64,000 nt of DNA from Omphalotus guepiniiformis. Taxonomy: Eukaryota > Basidiomycota > Agaricomycetes > Agaricales > Omphalotaceae. Below are positions 21,531 through 31,959 of the stretch, piece by piece. The stretch spans positions 1 to 64,000 of the forward strand of contig JAQOOI010000077.1 in assembly GCA_028554645.1 (NCBI GenBank), given 5' to 3'. Position numbers and translations under genes: made by a program. The notes under the pieces are model-generated. The model saw nothing but the letters and a program-made list of their open reading frames with translations. It had not been told where the DNA came from and did no database searches. Positions within the stretch are counted from its first letter, which is position 1. Every line of letters starts with the position of its first letter.

Positions 21531-22223
21531 ACAACAATCCTATATTAAAAATGGATTAAAAATTTAAACCCCCCCCTGCGTAGATGCGGAGCTGCGGAGC
21601 TGCGGAGCTGCGTAGCCTCGCTTTCCCAACTTTAGTACCCCTGCTAAAGCTGCAGCGACACAGCTAGCCTATGGCTAAGGATAGTGGGAGCTAAAGCAGG
21701 GATAGCGAGGGAGCGACTGCAATTGGGATTAAATTTTTATAATACCAATTCAAAACGTTACTAATTAAAAATTTTTAATCTGTTTCTTGCATAAGCAATA
21801 GCTAATGTATTAACTTACAATTTTTTTAATCTTTAATATTTTTTTTATTTATAAATTTACGCAAATAAAATTTACTATGTTTTAATCTTTATTATTTTAC
21901 CCCTATATTTTTTTTTTTCTTTAAAAATTTATAAATTTAATTAAAAAAAAGATCTTTAAATATAAAGTATATATTAATTAAAAGAGAAGCTAAAAGTATT
22001 TTTTATTTAAATATATTATTTATAAATTATACTTATCTTTTTTAAGAATATTCTAAATTTTAGCTACTCCATTTTTTTTATAATAATTATAATTGGAGGT
22101 TAATTCTCTTTAATTAAATTTATCTTATTTTATATATTTTAATTAAAGTGAAAAAAGCAATATATTTATATAAATATGTAGCTTTTATTTTATCCCATAA
22201 TATTAAATTTAATACTAAATATA
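21531..22223. other. Spacer with GGAGCTGC tandem repeat
   Basis: At 21578-21616, tandem GCGGAGCT units (about four) precede a GC cluster to about 21715. The rest is very AT-rich. No gene recognised. Confidence 0.6.
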
Positions 22224-23203
22224 ATGAAAAACTTTTTAAATATATTAAACAAAAACTCAATTTTCATAGGTCTTAAAAAAGGACTTATGATGGAAATTTT
22301 ACCGGTTAGTGTGCAACATGTTTTAGATTTACCTATAGTTCGAATTTTACGAGTAATAGGTGGATTATCTGTAGTATTTTCCCTATTTATAAGATATAAT
22401 ATAATATCATTTGAATTACCATTTACTATTTATATTTTTATATCAATTACAGCAATTTTTCAATTAATTCAAATGTCTCTTATTAGTACAATAAAAATTA
22501 TATATGGAATAAATAAATTAATAATACATAGAAAAGATTTTAAAGTTAAAAATTTACCTTTAAATAGATTAGCATCTCCTACTACAAACTTAGCTTATTG
22601 TTGAAAAGTAGGATGTTTCGCGCAGCCGCCGAAGGCGAGGTGGGGTTCAAGTCAAGGTAACAATAATGGTGAAAATAATGATAGCAATCAAAGTAATAAC
22701 AAAGGTGGTAATTTTGGTCAAGGTAATAATCAAGAAGGTAATTCTGTCGCTCCTTGCTTAAGCTCCCCCTCTTGCTTATGCTATCCTCGCTCCCTCCCCG
22801 CCCCTCGCTTTGCAACCCGTACCTTTCCCTTATGGGGGGGGAGGGGCTGCTAAAGCTGGTGAAAGGGGAACGGGTGCGAGTTCCTGCTTTAGCTGCGGGA
22901 CTAAAGCAGGGGAGGGTGCGAGAAGGTAATTCAATGTTTTTATTTTATATAATAGAACATTTAAGCAAAGAAATACCTGCTGATAGTATACCATTGGTTA
23001 ATCAAAGTTTTAATTTATTAATATTACTCTTAGTAACCCTATTTGGTATTATTAATATTTTATTTTATTTGTTATCTATTATAGTAATACAAAAGTATGA
23101 AGATAAATTTACGAGACGATTCCCTTTTTTAACTAGAATAGTAAATTTCTATGTAAAGATAAAGATAAAGATAAAGAAAAAAATAAATCCGAAAATAAAG
23201 TGA
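22224..23203 (+). pseudogene. Plasmid-type membrane protein gene split by a 188-bp insertion
   Basis: The N-terminal frame (from ATG 22224) reads VQHVLDLPIVRILRVIGGLS, two membrane helices, then FKVKNLPLNRLAS and LAYCWKVGC, a signature of a conserved but uncharacterised protein family in fungal mitochondrial plasmids and mitogenomes. A short GC element (22615-22640) and an Asn/Gly/Gln linker follow. At 22733-22744 and 22921-22932 the same 12 bases (AGAAGGTAATTC) flank a GC-rich insert. After it, the reading frame that continues is offset by the insert length (188 = 2 mod 3) and encodes EHLSKEIPADSIPLVNQSF, a helix, and a Lys-rich tail ending at 23203. With the insert the N-terminal frame stops at 22853. 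Confidence 0.75.
22733..22932. mobile_element. 188-bp GC-rich element with 12-bp flanking direct repeats
   Basis: AGAAGGTAATTC occurs at both edges exactly once each. The interior is composed of GC palindromes (CTTGCTTAAGC, TTAGCTGCGGGACTAAAGC and others). Loss of one repeat plus the interior (188 bp) would restore a single frame across the host ORF. This is the expected mark of insertion with target-site duplication, although a duplicated codon run in the host cannot be excluded. Confidence 0.7.
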
Positions 23204-23206
23204 ATA

Positions 23207-23737
23207 ATGATTCCAATAGTGAAAATAAAGGAGATAATAATTCCAATAATAATCAAAAATAAAATGAAGTTAAATATAATAAAACAAATAATAAAACAAA
23301 TAATTAATCTAATTTTCTATTTAAATAAAAGTATTTTAGAATATATATCTACTAATTTCACTAATTTTTATCAAAATTTTCTTTTTAAATGTAAAACTAA
23401 TTTGAAATATAGTTTTATCATACCCTTTATCTTTAAAACTTTAGGTTCTGAAATATCTCCAGAAGCTGAGCCTATAATTAGTTTCAGTTTTAATATTTTA
23501 ATACTATCCTTAATTATCTTATTTTGTTTTATAAACATTATTGGTTATTTTATATCTATTTATTTATTAGAAAAATATAAAGTGGAGGAAAAATTACCTA
23601 AATATTATAGATTAATAATGTATTTTAAAAAAAGTAATATATTTTTTGTTATAATAGAAATTATAACTTGTTTTTTATGTTTAATTGCTTTAATAATTAT
23701 TAATTTAGGAGTTTTAGGTTTATTTGTTATAAATTAA
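23207..23737 (+). CDS. Plasmid-type membrane protein, tandem relative of the preceding ORF
   Basis: 176-residue frame. The C-terminal ~100 residues, EISPEAEPIISFSFNILILS, helix, INIIGYFISIYLLEKYKVEE and a second helix, are a clear relative of the C-terminal part of the preceding ORF (EIPADSIPLVNQSFNLLILL...IVIQKYEDKFTRRFP). The N-terminal third is Lys/Ile-rich and may be an out-of-frame reading of an Asn-rich linker (in another frame 23190-23260 reads NNDSNSENKGDNN), so the true start is uncertain. Probably an integral membrane protein; function unknown. Confidence 0.6.
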   Translation: MIPIVKIKEIIIPIIIKNKMKLNIIKQIIKQIINLIFYLNKSILEYISTNFTNFYQNFLFKCKTNLKYSFIIPFIFKTLGSEISPEAEPIISFSFNILILSLIILFCFINIIGYFISIYLLEKYKVEEKLPKYYRLIMYFKKSNIFFVIIEIITCFLCLIALIIINLGVLGLFVIN

Positions 23738-25361
23738 ATAAAAATGTTTGTAACACAGCTATCGCTCAAACTAGTCTTTACTCTTGTGTTTAACTAAATG
23801 TTACTAAATTAAGTCTAATAGAAATATAAAGTAAAGTTAGAAGAGCTGAAAATGTTACAAATATAATTTTTCTTGCTTTGTTCCCTCACCGCCCCATTCC
23901 TGCTTTAGCTGAAGCGAGGGCTGCTAAAGCAGCCGCCGAAGGCAAGAGGGATCCCTACCTTTTTTTAGAAACAGCGCAGCTGCTTTAGCAAGAGCGAAAG
24001 GGAATGATTTAACTTAATAATAAAATATTTTCGACTTGCTCATAAAAGCATAAGCGATTGAAAGCAACACTTGCTAAGGAAGATCGAAAGCCGCTCCTCC
24101 CCTTCCCCTCCCCTTCCCCTCCCCTTCCCCAAAGGGGAGGGGAGGGGAGGGGTAGGGGAGGGGAGGGGTAGGGGAGGGGAGATACTTGCTAATGGAAAAA
24201 AAAATATTTTTTAATTTAACTTTAAAATTTATATAAAAGTATTATCAATAATGTTTGTATCCACATTTTAACTTAAAAATAAATCTCTTTCGCTCCCTGC
24301 TTTAGCAGCCCTCGCTTCAGCTAAAGCAGGATTGAGGCGGGGCGGGTAAAACAATAGTGAATAGTTTTATATAAAGAGAACAATTTTATTAATTATATTT
24401 GAGTTAATTTTAGTATTTTCTATATTAATCTTTTTAATATTTCTTTGTTATACTATAATAATATCAAACATTAAATAAATATAATTTAAATATAAATGAT
24501 TTAACTTAAAAGATAATTCTATAATACAAATTTTATATTCAATTTTTAATATTTCTGTTATGCTTCAGACCGCTCCCTGCTTTAGCTTTAGTAGCACCGC
24601 TATCCTTCTTTAGCAGCCCTGCTTCTGCTGCCTTGCTTATGCAGCCCTCTTGCTTATGCATTCCTACTTTAGCAGCTCCCCCTTGCTTTAGCAGCTAAAT
24701 CAGGGGAGCGATACCCTAAATATTAAAATTTTATTTTACTTAAAGGCTTTAAATATCAAAAAAATAATAAACACTTTTAATTTAAAAGAAGCATATTTTA
24801 TTTAAAAATATAAATTCTGCTAAAACCCACCTAATTTTGTAATAAATATAATGAATATAAGGTTAATAATGTTAATTTTTATAATTAATGATTTTATTCT
24901 CTATAATTAAAAGAGATCCTAGCTGGCAAATTTTTATTTTATCACTTTATTTTATATATATATTTCTGTATTTACTCTTGCATTTTAAACCCGTTACAAA
25001 CTTATAAATACATATAATCAATTCTCTCGCCTCCCCTGCTTAGCAGCTAAAGCAGGGGACGGCGACCGCGCTTGCTTACTTAAACTCACTAACTTGCTTA
25101 TGTTACAATTGTAACAATTGTTGTTAGCAGCTAAAACAGTGGGAGTGAGTGGCCACTAAAGTAGGCAATTTCCCCCCCCCCCTCGCTTGCTAAGGCAAGC
25201 GCTCCCCTGCTTTAGCAGCCCTCGCTTCAGCTAAAGCAGGAATGGGGCGGGATGGGGAGGAGTCGGTTGAAAAAAAACAACAATATTGGAAAAAAAAATA
25301 AAAATTAGGGAGGCTTAATAAAAAAATATTTTAGCCGAATACAGCAACAAAAACATATTAA
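23738..25361. other. Long spacer upstream of nad4
   Basis: No gene recognised. GC hairpins at 23875-24005, the large palindrome at 24092-24181, 24290-24355, 24570-24715 (a series of TTTAGCAGCCC and CTTATGCA modules), 25025-25080 and 25165-25265. AT-rich elsewhere. Confidence 0.6.
24092..24181. repeat. Large C-run/G-run inverted repeat
   Basis: About 35 bases of CCCCTTCCCCT repeats are followed, across CCAAAGG, by about 45 bases of AGGGG/TAGGGG repeats, forming one long hairpin. The G-rich arm has more than eight G4 runs, so a G-quadruplex is also possible. Confidence 0.85.
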
Positions 25362-28083
25362 ATGATAACATTACTATTATTAATACCTATCATAGGTTCT
25401 ATATTATTGATACCTATAAATGAAAATGAAGAAGAGCCTACACAAACTCACTCACTCACCTTAGTTTATAATTCAGGGGAGCGAGAAAGTGAACACAATT
25501 CACTCGCACAAGCAAATGAAAGAGAGTTGCTAAAAGAAGAAAAGAGTGCAGCTAAAGCAGAAGAAACAAGAATAAATACTATAAAAAAAGAAGTTAAATT
25601 AAAAAATACATCTTCTAATCAATTAAAAATGAAACAGATAGCCTTAACAACATCTCTAATTAATTTATTTATCTCTTTATTTATGTGATATCAATTTGAT
25701 TCTAATATAACTCAATACCAGTTTGTATCCGAATTTAATCATTTAAATTTATATCATTTAAATTTTGGTGTTGATAGTATATCAATTTATTTTGTTTTAT
25801 TAACAACTTTTGTTACTCCAATTGCATTATTATCTAATTATACAAATATTACTAATAATCTAAAATTTTTTTTAATTTCATTTTTAATTTTAGAAAGTTT
25901 ACAAATATGTGCCTTTGTTTCTTTAGATTTATTGCTTTTTTATATATTTTTTGAAAGTGTTTTACCTGTATTATTTATTGTAATAGTAATATTTGGTCAT
26001 GGTAATGATAAATTTAGATCTGCATTATTATTTTTTTTATATACTTTAGCAGGAAGTTTACCTATGTTATTAAGTATATTAACTATATATAGTTATATAG
26101 GTTCAACAGATTTTCAATTAATATCTTTATATGACATTAGTTTCGATTTTCAAAAAGTGTTGTGGTTGTCACTGCCCTTTAGCAAGGTAGATATGACCAG
26201 CAGAAACTTTAATAAAAAAAAATTCATCGCGCAGCGAGTAATTTAAATAATTTTACTATTTCTAATAAAAAGAAGTGATTACCGGAGAATAAGGAATGTA
26301 AAACTTTAGTATTATATGGGTCTAATTTAAGTTCTACAGTAAACTACCCTTATTATAATCGAAGTATTAGACATATGGTACAAATACCTAATAATTTAGA
26401 AAGTATAATACTAGGTATTCTATTATCAGACGGTCATCTTAAGAAAAATAATATAGGTAACACTTTATTTTCTTTCAAACAGTCTATAAAAAGATTTGAT
26501 TTTTTTTGAATTGTTTTTGTAAAATTTTCTCATTTTTGTCAAGGATATCCTATATTAGATCATACTCGCTTTAACGGAAAAAGTTATTCTTTAATGTATT
26601 TTGCTACTAGAGTTTTTCCTTGTTTTACAAAATGACATAATTTATTTTATGTTAATAAAAAAAAAATAGTTCCTTTAGAACTATACAACATGCTAGATTA
26701 TGAAGCATTAGCTTATTGGATAATGTGTGATGGTACTAAAAGTGGTACTGGAATAATTTTGCAAACTCAGTCTTTTACTGTTAAAGAGTGTGTATTTATT
26801 ATTAGTATATTAATACATAAATTTGACTTAAATTGTAATATTTATATGCAAAGAAAACAACCTACTATTTATATAGATAGTAAATCTATTAAAAAAATTA
26901 AACCTAAATTATTACCTTTTTTTCCTCCTTCTATGAAATATAAGTTTAAATTATAAATTTTATTAAAATTAAAACTTTCTGACGTGGCAAACTCGAGGGA
27001 CCTCTCAAAATGAGAATAAGTAATTATTTTGAGAATATCGTCGAACTAAGTCAATAATGGGAAACTGTTATTGTAAAAGCGTAGAGGCCAGACGCCACAT
27101 GATATTCTAAGTGCAAATTTTTATATTGCATATGATGTTACAAGGAATGGTCCGGTTCACCGGTGACGGATTTTAGATTAACCTCTAAATAAGGTATAAT
27201 TATTTATACTGAGAAGATAAGCCAGCTAAACCTGAAATGGTTGAAGGTCTAACCCTGAGGATTTTTTTTAGCATTTGCTGTAAAAACTCCACTTTATCCC
27301 TTTATAATATGGTTACCTAAAGCTCATGCTGATTCTGTATTGTCTGGTTCTATATTACTAGCTGCAACAATACTTAAATTAGCTACTTACGGTTACCTTA
27401 GAGTATTAATAAATTTTTTACCTGATGCTACTCATTATTTTTCACCTTTAGTTCAAACTATTTGTATAATTAGTATAATTTATTCTTCATTTTCTACTAT
27501 TGTACAACAAGATACTAAAAGATTAATAGCTTATTCAAGTATAGCACATATGGGTATTGTAGTTTTAGGATTATTTTCAAACACAATAATTGGTATAGAA
27601 GGAGCTATTTTATTATCAATAGGTCATGGTTTTGTAAGTCCAGCTCTATTTATTTGTGTAGGTGGAATTCTTTATGATAGAACTCATACAAGAATAATTA
27701 CTTATATGAGAGGTTTAGTTACTTATATGCCTGTATTTACAATATTATTTTTTTTATTTACATTAGCTAATACTGGTATACCGTTAAGTTTAAATTGATT
27801 AGGAGAAATTATGTCTTTAATGGGTATTTGAAATGAGAGTCCTTTAACGGCTGTTTTAGGTGCTTCAGGTATAGTAACTTCCGCATGTTATTCTTTATTC
27901 TTGTATAATAGATTATCTTATGGTAGTTATTCTCCTTACTTACCTATATTTAAAGATATTAATAGAAGAGAATTCATTTTATTATTATCTCTATTAATCC
28001 CTACTTTCCTATTAGGAATCTTTCCAAATGTAATTTTAAATACATTACATATGTCAGTAACTTCTCTATTATATACTATTTAA
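25362..28083 (+). CDS. nad4: NADH dehydrogenase subunit 4 (two exons, one group I intron)
   Basis: Complex I proton-pumping subunit. Exons 25362-26167 and 27258-28083 join to 543 residues (TGA = Trp). Landmarks: [39 protein letters not shown], then across the splice [46 protein letters not shown] and [16 protein letters not shown]. The splice join restores the conserved Trp-Leu-Gly-Phe-Phe and obeys the group I rule (T before, G at the end). Residues about 25-85 are an extra hydrophilic stretch ([20 protein letters not shown], then Lys/Glu-rich) relative to the family and look like translated GC-element sequence. Confidence 0.95.
26168..26956 (+). pseudogene. LAGLIDADG homing endonuclease in the nad4 intron, frameshifted
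   Basis: Homing endonucleases cut intronless alleles at the insertion site. The N-terminus is continuous with nad4 exon 1 but ends at 26246 just after a GC element (CGCGCAGCGAG, 26227-26237). The body lies in another frame from about 26245 to 26956: [20 protein letters not shown] (first motif), then [20 protein letters not shown] (second motif) and [18 protein letters not shown]. Its homologue in cox1 has an intact frame fused to exon. The GC element therefore probably inactivated this copy or separated it from its start. Confidence 0.8.
26168..27257 (+). mobile_element. Group I intron in nad4, twin of the cox1 intron at 51132-52225
   Basis: 1090 bases inserted after TGGTT and before AG. GACCA at 26195-26199 can pair with the 5' exon TGGTT, giving P1 with the terminal U-G pair. 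The 3' core (about 26990-27257), with GACGTGGCAAACTCGAGGGA and AAGGAATGGTCCGGTTCACC, is nearly the same as in the cox1 intron. It encodes a LAGLIDADG protein in the 5' half. Confidence 0.9.
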
Positions 28084-28336
28084 AATAAAAGTTTTTAAAA
28101 TTTATTATTTTAAATATTTTAAGAAAAGTTTGTAGTGGAGGTGAAGATCTTAAAGACACCTGCTTTAGCAGCCATCGCTCGCTCACTGATTTAGCAAACC
28201 CCCCCCACCACTCCACCCTACATGCTTTAGCAGCTCCGCGATTGAGACTAAAGCAGGAAGGGCTCGACAAAGGTGAGTAACATCTTACAAAAACTAAAAT
28301 TTTAGTCTCATTCGCTAGGGCGAGCGAGATGTTTTA

Positions 28337-28522
28337 AATAATTTAATTAATTCTTATAAAGAATTTTTGGATACTTTAGATAATGATCAATTATGTAATT
28401 TAATAACTATTACTTCTTTTTCTTTAATATTAATTTGTTTATATCATATTTTTATTATCAAATTTAGTAATGAAATAATAGATTATTTAGGATTAGATTT
28501 AAAAATTCCCTCCATGCTTTAG
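28337..28522 (+). pseudogene. Fragment of plasmid-type membrane protein
   Basis: About 60 open codons: INSYKEFLDTLDNDQLCNLI, one hydrophobic helix, KFSNEIIDYLGLDLKI, then a GC element and TAG. It aligns in layout with the second segment of 866-1539 (NKYSEFLDSLTPDKIVCLF). A truncated copy with no start. Confidence 0.6.
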
Positions 28523-29930
28523 CAGCTACCTCATCTAAGCAGGGAGCGACTCTCGCTCGCTTATACGACCTGCCTCTCTTGCTTATGCAATTTTCGCCCC
28601 CCCCCCACCTTGCTTTAGCAGCCGCCTCCTCGCTTTCCGTACGAGCAAAGGGGCTAAAGCCAGCGGTGGGGGGGGGGGGGGGGAGGGAGCGAGACCCATA
28701 AAGGGAATGAGCTGCTAAAGCAGGTGGTAGTGAGTTAAAGCAAGGGCTGCTACAGCATGAGAGCTAAAGCAGGGGAGCTAAAGCAGGAAAATAGCTAAAT
28801 TTATTTGTTGCTTATGCAATAAACAAAAATTTGCAAGATTAAATTTTTTATTAATTATTTAATTATATATTAGCTTTAATCTTTATTATATATGTAAATT
28901 TTATTACTATTATTAATTAATAGTATTAATACAATTTTATATTATAATTAACATTATTTAACATAAAAAAATTATACCTATTTTACCCCTACTATATTTG
29001 CTCAATCACCATCACATATCTCTCACTCTTGCTTAGGCAATTATGCGATACGCGGCTCACATAACTTTTCTCGCTTCGCGCAACTAAGGTGAGTGGTTTT
29101 GCCTTAGCATAATATAGCACCTCCTTTCTCAATAAGGTAAGGCCTCATATTCGTTGGTTGCCTTAGCAACAGCACCATCACAAACTTATAAATTTTTAGC
29201 TAAGCTAGTGCTGCTGCGATAGCTTATGCGAGAGGAGCACCCTTTTTTAAAATAAAAAAAAAACTTTTTTTATTTTTCACCGAACACCGCACAAAAATTT
29301 TTTCTTTTTTAATTAAATCTCGCCCCCCTTGCTTTAGCACCCCTACCCACTTCCCGTCGCTCCTCTCGCTTTCCTTGCTAAAGCAAAGGAGCGAACGGGT
29401 GCTGTTAAATCAGGGGGGCGGGTATCGCTCCCACCCAAAAGGTACAGCGAGGGAGCAACTAATTTTATCCCTTATTTGCTTCTGTTTAATTTTGTAAAAC
29501 ATATTTTGCCTTAAAATTATATAAATTATTAATGTTTATGTAACTAATTAATTGAGCCGCAGTAGCTAGCTGCTAAAGCAAGAGAGAAATATAATTTATT
29601 TTATATCTTCTTTCCTGCTTGCTTAGTCTCACTATCACTATAGCTATCATATATCGCTCCCTCCCAAATGGTCTCGTAAGGTCCCGTAAGATCCCGTATG
29701 GGAAGGAGGCGAGTGAGAGTTGTCGTAGTAGCTAGCTGCTAAAGCAAGGGGGAGCTAGATTTATTTACTAAACTTAAGGATAGAATTGTGTGTGTCGCTA
29801 TCCCTATCCTCGAGGATAGCATAAGCAAAAGGGGCTGGAGCGATACCCGCCCCCCCTGATTTAGCAGCACCCGTTCGCTCCTTTGCTTTAGCAAGGAAAG
29901 CGAGAGGAGCGACAGGAAGCGGGTAGAGGT
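28523..29930. other. Spacer with dense GC palindromes
   Basis: GC clusters at 28505-28790 (including C and G homopolymer arms), 29030-29110, 29320-29460, 29640-29715 and 29800-29935. The modules CTTTCCTTGCTAAAGCAAAGGAGCGAACGGG and its complement occur at 29371 and 29865. No gene recognised. Confidence 0.6.
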
Positions 29931-29940
29931 GATGTTTTTT

Positions 29941-30500
29941 TAACTATCGACGTGAAAGTTTGTAAATTTAATGGTGTGTAAAAGGTTAGTACCTTACTAA
30001 CTGCCATCGTGATAGCAAATAACTGAAGTTTATGTTGGGTCTTTTAAGGATGGAGATAAATTCAGTATTGGAAACCCAATTTTAATTCAAGCTTAATTTA
30101 TCTTTGTTCATAATTTTAATATATGAAAGTCTATTGACAAATTAGATATCGGTAAGAATGGGAGTTTGGAATTGAAGAGTTTTTGAACTTGAATATATCA
30201 GGGAAATAAGTAGAAATTAAAAATGATATTTTACTTATTTTTATAGGTAAGTAAATGTGTAAAAACACTGCGTAGCTCGTATAGTTAATACAAATTTTAT
30301 TTTTTATTGGGTAAACAATGACCCAAACATTTCTTAAATACTATTGACTGGCAGCAAAGGAAGAAAATCCCTCGCTCGCCTCCCTCCCGTTCGCTCCTTT
30401 ACTTTAGCAAGGAAAGCGAGGGAAGGAGGTGAGGGCGAGTGTGTAAATCCTGATCCTAGATAGTCTTTAATTATAGACTAGTTCGATTTTAGATATGCTG
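29941..30500 (+). other. Unassigned region with possible RNA structure
   Basis: A stretch with mixed base composition, no long frame and almost no GC elements until 30370. It contains local hairpins: GTTAGTA-CCT-TACTAAC (about 29986-30002), TGGGT...ACCCA (30033-30098) and TTGGGT...ACCCAA (30308-30334). I tested it by eye for rns, rnpB, group I and group II cores and could not place it. It may be a fragment of a structured RNA or an intron relic. Confidence 0.3.
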
Positions 30501-30733
30501 GAGTTACATTAAAATATGACTCCTGCCCCTCGCTCGCGCAGCGAGAGCGAGCGCTCCCTTGCTTTAGCAAGGATTGCTAAAGCAAGGGAGCGAGGCTCCG
30601 CCCCGCCCCATTCGCAAAGCGAGGGGATAGGGAAAAGGGAGGGATCTTTATTTATATTTTTTTATTACAACACTACTACAAATACAACAACATTTATATT
30701 TTATAATAGAAGGTAAAAAATTAAAATTAAAAC

Positions 30734-31843
30734 AATGTTTTTAATGCAAATTAGATTCCTTCTATTGTCTAAGAGTTTTAAAATGGATTTTACAAGCTCG
30801 GCAGCTAAAGCAGGATAAGAGAAAACGGAAAATTTTAATATTGATAAAACGACTAAAAAGGAGATTTCAATCTCTAATAAATATTCTAATACTAATTATA
30901 ATAAACTTATAAAAAGATGATCTAAATTAATTTCAATTTATAATTCTATTAGTCCTATATTTAGGGAGTTGTATAAAACTTTATCTCTCGCCCTTTGGTG
31001 AGCGAGCAGCGAGGAGCGAGGGAAAAAAAATTGGATAATGTAACTCAACTTAAAATAGAGACATTTTTAATAAATCAAGTTCAAATATTAATAGATAAAG
31101 ATTTAGATAGTAAAGGTATTAATATTAGTAATGGAGATAGTGCTAGTTTTATTATTCGTAAAGTGGAAACTAAGGTTATTTAGCAAATGATTAAATCGAA
31201 AACTGATTTTATAAAGTTAATAAAGAATTATAAAGATAATATTAAGGAAGATTGTTTAGAGGTTTCTGATAATATTAAACCTAATCATATTATTTATACT
31301 ATGGATATTAATTTTATACTTAGTTGTTCGTATGGTAGATTATTGAGAATTCTATCTAACTTTCAATTGATTAATAAAGATAATAAGCTTTTATATGTTT
31401 CTTTGTCATTAAGAAAGGATTTAGTTAATAAATACTTATTGGATATTTATCAGGATAAAAAAAATAATAAAAATATAATTTTATTAGATTGGAAAACTTC
31501 TAATAATAAATTGGTGGAATATGTTAATAATTCAGAGTTTATCTTTAAATTAGGTTCTAAGTTAGGAACTTGACTTATTCAATTAAGTTTACTCAAGAGT
31601 AGTGTTAAAGAATTGTCTAAAACTGATAAAGTCAATATATTAGTTCCCCCCCCCCCTACCCGTTCGCTGCTCTCGCTGCTCTCGCAGCGAGAGCGGAGCT
31701 GCTAAAGCAGGGAGGGGAAGGGGAGATTACCTATGATAGTTAAACCTAAATTATATAAATGAAATTCCAATGATGGTAAATATTCACAACTAGGTGGTTA
31801 TTTATTAAATGTTAAAAAACCTGTTTCAAAAGTAAATTTGTAA
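30734..31843 (+). pseudogene. rpo: Plasmid phage-type RNA polymerase (rpo), N-terminal region, degenerate
   Basis: Linear-plasmid RNA polymerases are single-subunit, T7-like enzymes. Segments in changing frames: MFLMQIRFLLLSKSFKMDF (30734), NIDKTTKKEISISNKYSN (about 30840), 31022-31183, 31187-31640 (LLRILSNFQLINKDNKLLYV) and, after a GC cluster (31645-31722), PMIVKPKLYK followed by GGYLLNVKKPVS ending at 31843. The last part is the conserved Pro-Met...Pro...Gly-Gly-Tyr-Leu box found upstream of the catalytic motifs in this family. The catalytic part is absent. Recognition rests mainly on that box. Confidence 0.65.
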
Positions 31844-31959
31844 ACTTCAATTAGATTTAAAATCACTACAATTTATACACAAATACAATACTAAATCTAT
31901 CTAAACACCTTTACTTTACCTTACCTAACCTTATATCTATCCCTATAGCCCTGGCATAT

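Noticed and set aside
29941..30500. rns or rnpB
   Set aside because: I could not find the conserved SSU 530 loop, decoding site or RNase P CR-I/CR-V motifs; left unassigned.
30516..30716. 66-residue frame rich in Arg/Ser/Glu
   Set aside because: Translated GC palindromes followed by AT-rich spacer; no homology or composition like the real genes.
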